DNA of 9,063 bases, taken from contig JANNKX010000246.1 in NCBI GenBank assembly GCA_031396505.1, positions 1-9,063 of the forward strand. The letters run 5' to 3'. A program made the position numbers and the translations under genes. This document shows positions 5,647 to 9,063 of the stretch, piece after piece. The first letter of the stretch is position 1, and every line of letters starts with the position of its first letter. The notes under the pieces were generated by a model. The model did not search any database. It was not told where the DNA came from and saw nothing but the letters and a program-made list of their open reading frames with translations. Origin of the DNA: JAAFHS01 sp031396505. Its GTDB lineage: Bacteria > Pseudomonadota > Alphaproteobacteria > Rhodobacterales > Rhodobacteraceae.

Positions 5647-7100
5647 GTCTGCACCCCGACCCGTCCCGCCACCGCAGGCCATGCCCGCGCCTTGTGCGCC
5701 GCCGCAATCGGCATCAGGCGCGCCAGAACGGCGGTTCCCGCCGGGCAGGTCTTGCCGCGTGCCATATCCACATGCAGCAGCATTTGTTCCACCGTTGCCA
5801 CCGCCTGCTCCCCCTTCAGGATATGGATGAACAGGTGCAACCGCTTTTCGTCGGCATGAAGCACCTGCACCGTGCCCGTCAGGTGATCGCCGACCTTCGC
5901 CTCGCCCAGATGCATGATGTGGTTTTCCGCCGAGTAATAGCTGTGCCCGCCCTTCACATAATCGAGGTCCGCCCCGATCAGCCGCAGGAATGCATCGCAG
6001 GTCTCTGATCCCGCGAACAAGTATCGGCTTTCCGTCATATGCCCGTTGTAATCAATCCACCCCGGCAGCACCTGCATCTGCGCCATCGCCAAAGGCGCTG
6101 ACAGCCCGGTCGCCCCCGGTTCCATCATCGCCGTGCGACGCCGCGCGTCATGCTCCAGCAGCACCTTGCCCGCACCCCAATTGCGGTCTTTCAGAGCGCG
6201 CAGAAAGCCGATCAGGTTGCTGTCACGGATGCGTTCCAGTTCGCGGACCGTATGGTGGCCCGATTGCGCATCCGATTGGCCGGCGATCAAATCGACGAGG
6301 GCGTCGTTGAAGTCCGGCACATCGGTCAGCCGCGTCCAAGGCCATTGCAGACACGGCCCGAACTGCGCCATGAAATGCTTCATCCCCGCCTCGCCGCCCG
6401 CGACGCGGTAGGTTTCAAACAGCCCCATCTGGCCCCAGCGCAACCCGAACCCCATCCGGATCGCCTCGTCGATTTCCTCGGTGGTGGCGACGCCGTCCTT
6501 CACCAGCCACAGCGCCTCGCGCCAGACCGCCTCAAGGAACCGGTCGGCAATATGCGCGTCAATCTCCTTGCGGATATGCAAGGGGAACATCCCGATCTCG
6601 CGCAGCGTGTCCTTGACGCGTTCGATCATGGCGGCATCCGTCGCCGCCGATGGCACGATTTCGGCCAGTGGCAAAAGGTAGACCGGATTGAACGGATGGG
6701 CGACAAAGATCATCGACGGGTCAACAGCACCCTGTTGCAATTCTGAAGGTTTGAAGCCGGAAGTGGATGATCCGATAGGAATACCACTGACTGATTGTTG
6801 GATTTGTGCAAAAACGCGATGCTTCAGGTCCAATCGTTCCGACACCGATTCCTGAATGTAATCTGCCGCCTCAACCGCCTCGGTGATGGTGCTGGCGAAT
6901 GACAGCAGCCCCTCGGCGGGCATCGGTACATCCGACAGCGCGGGCAAGGCCGCGCGGGCATTGCGCATGACCTCGGCCACCTTGCGCGCAGCCTCCGGGT
7001 CCGGATCAAAGATGCTGACATTCCAGCCGTTCAGCAGGAACCGCGCGGCCCAGCCACCCCCGATTACGCCGCCACCAATGATTGCTGCCTTGCGTGTCAT
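5643..7100 (-). CDS. lcdH: L-carnitine dehydrogenase fused to betainyl-CoA thioesterase
   Basis: This is a bifunctional cytoplasmic enzyme of 485 residues. The N-terminal part (1 to about 320) is a 3-hydroxyacyl-CoA-dehydrogenase-like NAD enzyme: Rossmann motif GGGVIGGGW (9-17), Asp32 at the end of the second strand, SSTSGF (111-116) and HPFNP (135-139), whose His is the catalytic base in this family. It oxidises L-carnitine to 3-dehydrocarnitine. The C-terminal part (about 338-485) is a 4HBT-type hotdog thioesterase with GWIDYNGHMTESRY (347-360) holding the catalytic-type Asp349; in characterised alphaproteobacterial fusions it hydrolyses betainyl-CoA to glycine betaine. The two activities flank the BKACE step encoded upstream. 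The ATG at 7100 is preceded by GAGG with 6 nt spacing; extending to 7112 or 7169 would run into a palindromic repeat and add non-family residues. It overlaps the acyl-CoA dehydrogenase gene by 4 nt (ATGA). Confidence 0.93.
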   Translation of the reverse strand: MTRKAAIIGGGVIGGGWAARFLLNGWNVSIFDPDPEAARKVAEVMRNARAALPALSDVPMPAEGLLSFASTITEAVEAADYIQESVSERLDLKHRVFAQIQQSVSGIPIGSSTSGFKPSELQQGAVDPSMIFVAHPFNPVYLLPLAEIVPSAATDAAMIERVKDTLREIGMFPLHIRKEIDAHIADRFLEAVWREALWLVKDGVATTEEIDEAIRMGFGLRWGQMGLFETYRVAGGEAGMKHFMAQFGPCLQWPWTRLTDVPDFNDALVDLIAGQSDAQSGHHTVRELERIRDSNLIGFLRALKDRNWGAGKVLLEHDARRRTAMMEPGATGLSAPLAMAQMQVLPGWIDYNGHMTESRYLFAGSETCDAFLRLIGADLDYVKGGHSYYSAENHIMHLGEAKVGDHLTGTVQVLHADEKRLHLFIHILKGEQAVATVEQMLLHVDMARGKTCPAGTAVLARLMPIAAAHKARAWPAVAGRVGVQT

Positions 7101-7122
7101 ATCCTGCCTCATTCCGTCACGT

Positions 7123-7162
7123 CCCCCCACCCCAGCCCTCCCCCACGGTGGGGGGAGGGAGG
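7123..7162. repeat. C-rich palindromic repeat, left copy
   Basis: The core is a hairpin of CCCTCCCCCA (7136-7145) with TGGGGGGAGGG (7149-7159), preceded by CCCCCCACCCCAG. The unit resembles the reverse complement of 7200-7237. It lies about 22 nt upstream of the lcdH start in the transcribed direction. Similar CCCTCCCC...GGGGAGGG units are common between genes in alphaproteobacteria, from memory. Confidence 0.7.
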
Positions 7163-7199
7163 CACTCAACCACCAAGGGATGCCGCGTTCGACCGGGCG

Positions 7200-7237
7200 C
7201 TTCCCAACCCCCTGTGGGGAAGGGTCAGGGTGGGGGG
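7200..7237. repeat. C-rich palindromic repeat, right copy (inverted)
   Basis: CTTCCC (7200-7205) pairs with GGGAAG (7217-7222), then GGTCAGGGTGGGGGG follows. Read on the minus strand it starts CCCCCCACCCTGACCCTTCC, closely matching the CCCCCCACCCCAGCCCTCCC of the left copy. A further small GGGGGG/CCCCC hairpin (7232-7245) adjoins the lipocalin stop codon. The pair could form one large cruciform and may attenuate transcription between the lipocalin and lcdH genes. Confidence 0.65.
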
Positions 7238-7246
7238 CGTCCCCCT

Positions 7247-7762
7247 TTACCGCTGATCCGTCCGCTGCAATGCCGCCACGTCGTATCCGTTGCGCCGAAA
7301 CACCGCCTCGGCATGGTCAATCTGCTGCGGCGACATCCGCCGGTCACGGTGCAGCACCCACCCCGTCAACCGCGAGGGCGTCCCCACCAGCAGCGTGCGC
7401 CCGCCATCCGCTACATCCAGCACCCAGTAATCCCCCCGGAACGGCACGCCTTCCAGACGCACCTTGAACTGCCCCGGCCCGTCCGCCACCGCGGTCCCCG
7501 TGATCTGCACGACCTGCCCCTCCACGCGGCATCGGTTCGTCACCCCCACCACGCCATCCACCGGCGCGGTATAGGTGGCCGTCGTGTGCGAACATCCCTG
7601 CTGGAACGGCCCCGGAAAGCGCGCAATCTCAATCCACGTCCCTTGCAGCACCCCCGCATCAATCGGCTGCAGATAGAACGGTGCCGTCGCATAGCGCGTC
7701 GACGGGTAATCCGGCACGCAGGCCGCAACCAGCAATGCGGCGCAAAGAGCAAATTTTTTCAT
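7247..7762 (-). CDS. Lipocalin family lipoprotein, Blc type
   Basis: A 171-residue bacterial lipocalin with a lipoprotein signal: MKKFALCAALLVAAC has a VAAC lipobox and Cys15 as the lipidation site, so the mature protein should be membrane-anchored; the residue after Cys is Val, not Asp, which favours the outer membrane. The lipocalin signature GTWIEIARFP lies at 41-50, followed by TATYTAPVDG, TNRCRVEG, GDYWVLDV (110-117) and a C-terminal helix (about 144-158) before YDVAALQ, as in E. coli Blc. Cys57 and Cys78 might pair. Bacterial lipocalins bind fatty acids or lysophospholipids; a ligand here is unknown. The ATG at 7762 has AAAGGA about 7 nt upstream; an ATG at 7780 would place charged residues before the signal. 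It sits between the membrane protein and lcdH genes on the same strand, with gaps of about 150 bp on each side. I see no strong promoter in front of it. Confidence 0.85.
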   Translation of the reverse strand: MKKFALCAALLVAACVPDYPSTRYATAPFYLQPIDAGVLQGTWIEIARFPGPFQQGCSHTTATYTAPVDGVVGVTNRCRVEGQVVQITGTAVADGPGQFKVRLEGVPFRGDYWVLDVADGGRTLLVGTPSRLTGWVLHRDRRMSPQQIDHAEAVFRRNGYDVAALQRTDQR

Positions 7763-7915
7763 GGTCCGATCCTTTGTCAAAGACGCATCACCCTGATCTT
7801 AGTACAATCTGCCGTAACCGCATCCATGGAAAACGCGCCTCACCCCACCATCACAGCACTGACGTCGATTGCAGCAATAGCCATGCTGTTGTCCTGCATC
7901 CCAGCATTCCCAGCC

Positions 7916-8275
7916 TCATCCCAGCACACCTGTCATGCTCAGGACAAAGCCCACGATGCTCATCACCACTGCGGTCCGCAGACCCAGCGAAACCGGCTCG
8001 ATCCGCCACGAAAACAATTTGCCGATGATCGCACCGACCAGCGCCCAGAACATCATTCCCACAAGCAACCCACCTGCAATAGACCTCGGGTCTTGATCGA
8101 ACGACCGATCATCCAGATGATTTGCGATCGCCGACCAGACAACCAAGGCCATCCCGGCAAACAGCGCCAATGCAAAGCCCACGATGAAACGCCAGCCCTT
8201 TGCGTCGGCCTGCAGGTACGCCGCCAGTCCTGACGGCATTCCCCCAACCAGCATGGCCGCGAGGATTACGGTCAT
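7916..8275 (-). CDS. Small four-helix integral membrane protein of unknown function
   Basis: I do not recognise a family. The 119 residues contain four predicted transmembrane segments at about 2-20, 29-51, 66-88 and 98-118, with a short charged loop between helices 2 and 3 (HLDDRSFDQDPRS, 53-65) and small basic or acidic loops elsewhere. Gly and Ala are abundant in the helices. The ATG at 8275 overlaps the BKACE stop as ATGA and is preceded by a G-rich ribosome site, so the two genes are probably translationally coupled. A longer reading from 8419 would overlap BKACE by about 150 bp and give a Gly/His/Arg-rich, low-complexity N-terminus, so I reject it. It is too small for a known carnitine/betaine transporter (BCCT or ABC permease); a transport accessory or an unrelated passenger are both possible. 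Confidence 0.75.
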   Translation of the reverse strand: MTVILAAMLVGGMPSGLAAYLQADAKGWRFIVGFALALFAGMALVVWSAIANHLDDRSFDQDPRSIAGGLLVGMMFWALVGAIIGKLFSWRIEPVSLGLRTAVVMSIVGFVLSMTGVLG

Positions 8276-9063
8276 CCCCCCACCGGCCCCCGTTTCACCA
8301 ACCCCAGCTTCACCCGCACTTCTGCTGGCGTTAGCACCCGCGCGCCCATGTCGGTGATGATGTCCACCGCGCGTTCTACCAGTTGCGCGTTGGTGGCCAG
8401 AACCCCCTTGTCCAGCCACAGGTTATCTTCCAGCCCCACCCGCACATTCCCCCCTGCCAGAACGCTCGCCGCCACATAGGGCATCTGATGCCGCCCGATC
8501 GCAAACGCGCTCCAGTGCCAGTCGGCAGGCACATTCGCGACCATCGCCAGAAACGTGTGCAGATCATCCGGCGCCCCCCACGGCACCCCCATGCACAACT
8601 GCACCAGAACCGGCTCGGGGATCACGCCCTCTTTCACCAACTCCTTCGCCAGCCAAAGATGCCCGGTGTCAAACGCCTCGATCTCGATCCGTGCGCCCGC
8701 CGCCACCATCCGGCGGCCCATGTCGCGCAGCATGCCGGGCGTGTTGACCATCACATAATCGGCCTCATTGAAATTCATCGTGCCGCAGTCGAGCGTGCAG
8801 ATCTCCGGCCGGCACTCGACGATATGCGCCACCCGATCCTCGGCCCCGCACATGTCAGAGCGGTCGGCCATCCGCGTCATCTCCTCGGTGCCGTCGAAAT
8901 ACATGTCGCCGCCCATTCCGGCGGTCAGGTTCAGCACCACGTCGGTGCCACTATCGCGGATGCGTTCGGTGACCTCGCGGTAAAGTGCCGGGTCGCGGGC
9001 GGGTTTGCCGGTCTCGGGGTCGCGCACATGGCAATGCACCACCGCAGCCCCCGCCTTGGCCGC
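8272..9063 (-). CDS. Beta-keto acid cleavage enzyme (BKACE), probable 3-dehydrocarnitine cleavage, 5' end outside the window
   Basis: The 263 visible residues are the C-terminal six-sevenths of a BKACE protein (family of 3-keto-5-aminohexanoate cleavage enzyme, TIM barrel, zinc dependent, usually about 300 residues). The frame stays open to the window edge, with AAKAGAAVVHCHVRDPETGK read before the first internal ATG/GTG; about 40 residues are missing. Visible zinc-site motif HCH gives His10 and His12; NLTAGMGGD (about 45-53), CTLDCGTMNFN (89-99) and RVGLEDN (208-214, with the conserved Glu212) are family hallmarks. The reaction is a retro-Claisen exchange with acetyl-CoA that yields acetoacetate and a new CoA thioester. 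Beside a carnitine dehydrogenase-thioesterase fusion, the substrate is most probably 3-dehydrocarnitine and the product betainyl-CoA (the cdhC step in Pseudomonas). The stop overlaps the start of the membrane protein gene by 4 nt. Confidence 0.9.
   Translation of the reverse strand, partial: AAKAGAAVVHCHVRDPETGKPARDPALYREVTERIRDSGTDVVLNLTAGMGGDMYFDGTEEMTRMADRSDMCGAEDRVAHIVECRPEICTLDCGTMNFNEADYVMVNTPGMLRDMGRRMVAAGARIEIEAFDTGHLWLAKELVKEGVIPEPVLVQLCMGVPWGAPDDLHTFLAMVANVPADWHWSAFAIGRHQMPYVAASVLAGGNVRVGLEDNLWLDKGVLATNAQLVERAVDIITDMGARVLTPAEVRVKLGLVKRGPVGG

Noticed and set aside
4525..5859. Long open frame on the plus strand (444 codons) opposite the acyl-CoA dehydrogenase gene
   Set aside because: It is the antisense of a clear acyl-CoA dehydrogenase; the translation is Arg/His/Pro-rich without domains, as expected of a shadow frame in GC-rich DNA.
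7101..7169. N-terminal extension of the carnitine dehydrogenase to 7169
   Set aside because: The extra residues come from the palindromic repeat and precede the normal start of the Rossmann fold; the ATG at 7100 has a suitable ribosome site.
7082..8233. Plus-strand open frame of 383 codons opposite the lipocalin and membrane protein genes
   Set aside because: It crosses palindromic repeats and several minus-strand genes, is Pro/Arg/His-rich, and has no recognisable domain.
8276..8419. N-terminal extension of the membrane protein into the BKACE gene
   Set aside because: The added segment is Gly/His/Arg-rich antiphase translation of BKACE; the ATGA overlap start at 8275 is the natural one.

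Overview
The window looks like a GC-rich chromosomal stretch of an alphaproteobacterium, most likely a Rhodobacteraceae (Roseobacter/Rhodobacter-type) strain. Three things suggest this: strong G/C use at third codon positions, a carnitine dehydrogenase fused to a hotdog thioesterase, and GC-rich palindromic repeats between genes of a kind I remember from this family. The family assignment is inference; no rRNA or other phylogenetic marker is present. Every gene I can support lies on the minus strand, so the biological order runs from high to low coordinates.

Positions 9063 to 1452 hold a catabolic locus for quaternary-amine compounds (carnitine, crotonobetaine, gamma-butyrobetaine). In order of transcription: a beta-keto acid cleavage enzyme (BKACE, 5' end beyond the window); a 119-residue four-helix membrane protein overlapping it by 4 nt; a Blc-type lipocalin lipoprotein; L-carnitine dehydrogenase fused to betainyl-CoA thioesterase; an acyl-CoA dehydrogenase overlapping the fusion gene by 4 nt; an ADP-forming acyl-CoA synthetase; and a CaiD-type carnitinyl-CoA dehydratase overlapping the synthetase by 1 nt. 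Proposed flow: the CoA ligase activates the gamma-amino acid betaine, the acyl-CoA dehydrogenase makes or uses crotonobetainyl-CoA, CaiD hydrates it to carnitinyl-CoA, carnitine is released and oxidised to 3-dehydrocarnitine, BKACE exchanges it with acetyl-CoA to give betainyl-CoA and acetoacetate, and the thioesterase domain frees glycine betaine. No transporter or regulator of the pathway is in view.

Two gaps in this locus hold paired GC-rich palindromes in inverted orientation: a near-perfect 51-bp pair (4253-4303 and 4426-4476) and a looser C-rich pair (7123-7162 and 7200-7237). They may act as terminators or processing sites, and may separate sub-operons.

Positions 1240 to 1 leave the pathway. 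A secreted protein of unknown function (614-1240) with its own candidate promoter is followed by an AT-richer remnant of an AbiTii-type abortive-infection gene (116-472). That gene is cut off by the end of an IS3-family insertion sequence (1-118), whose terminal bases provide the in-frame stop. The left edge therefore looks like an accessory or defence-related junction beside a metabolic locus.
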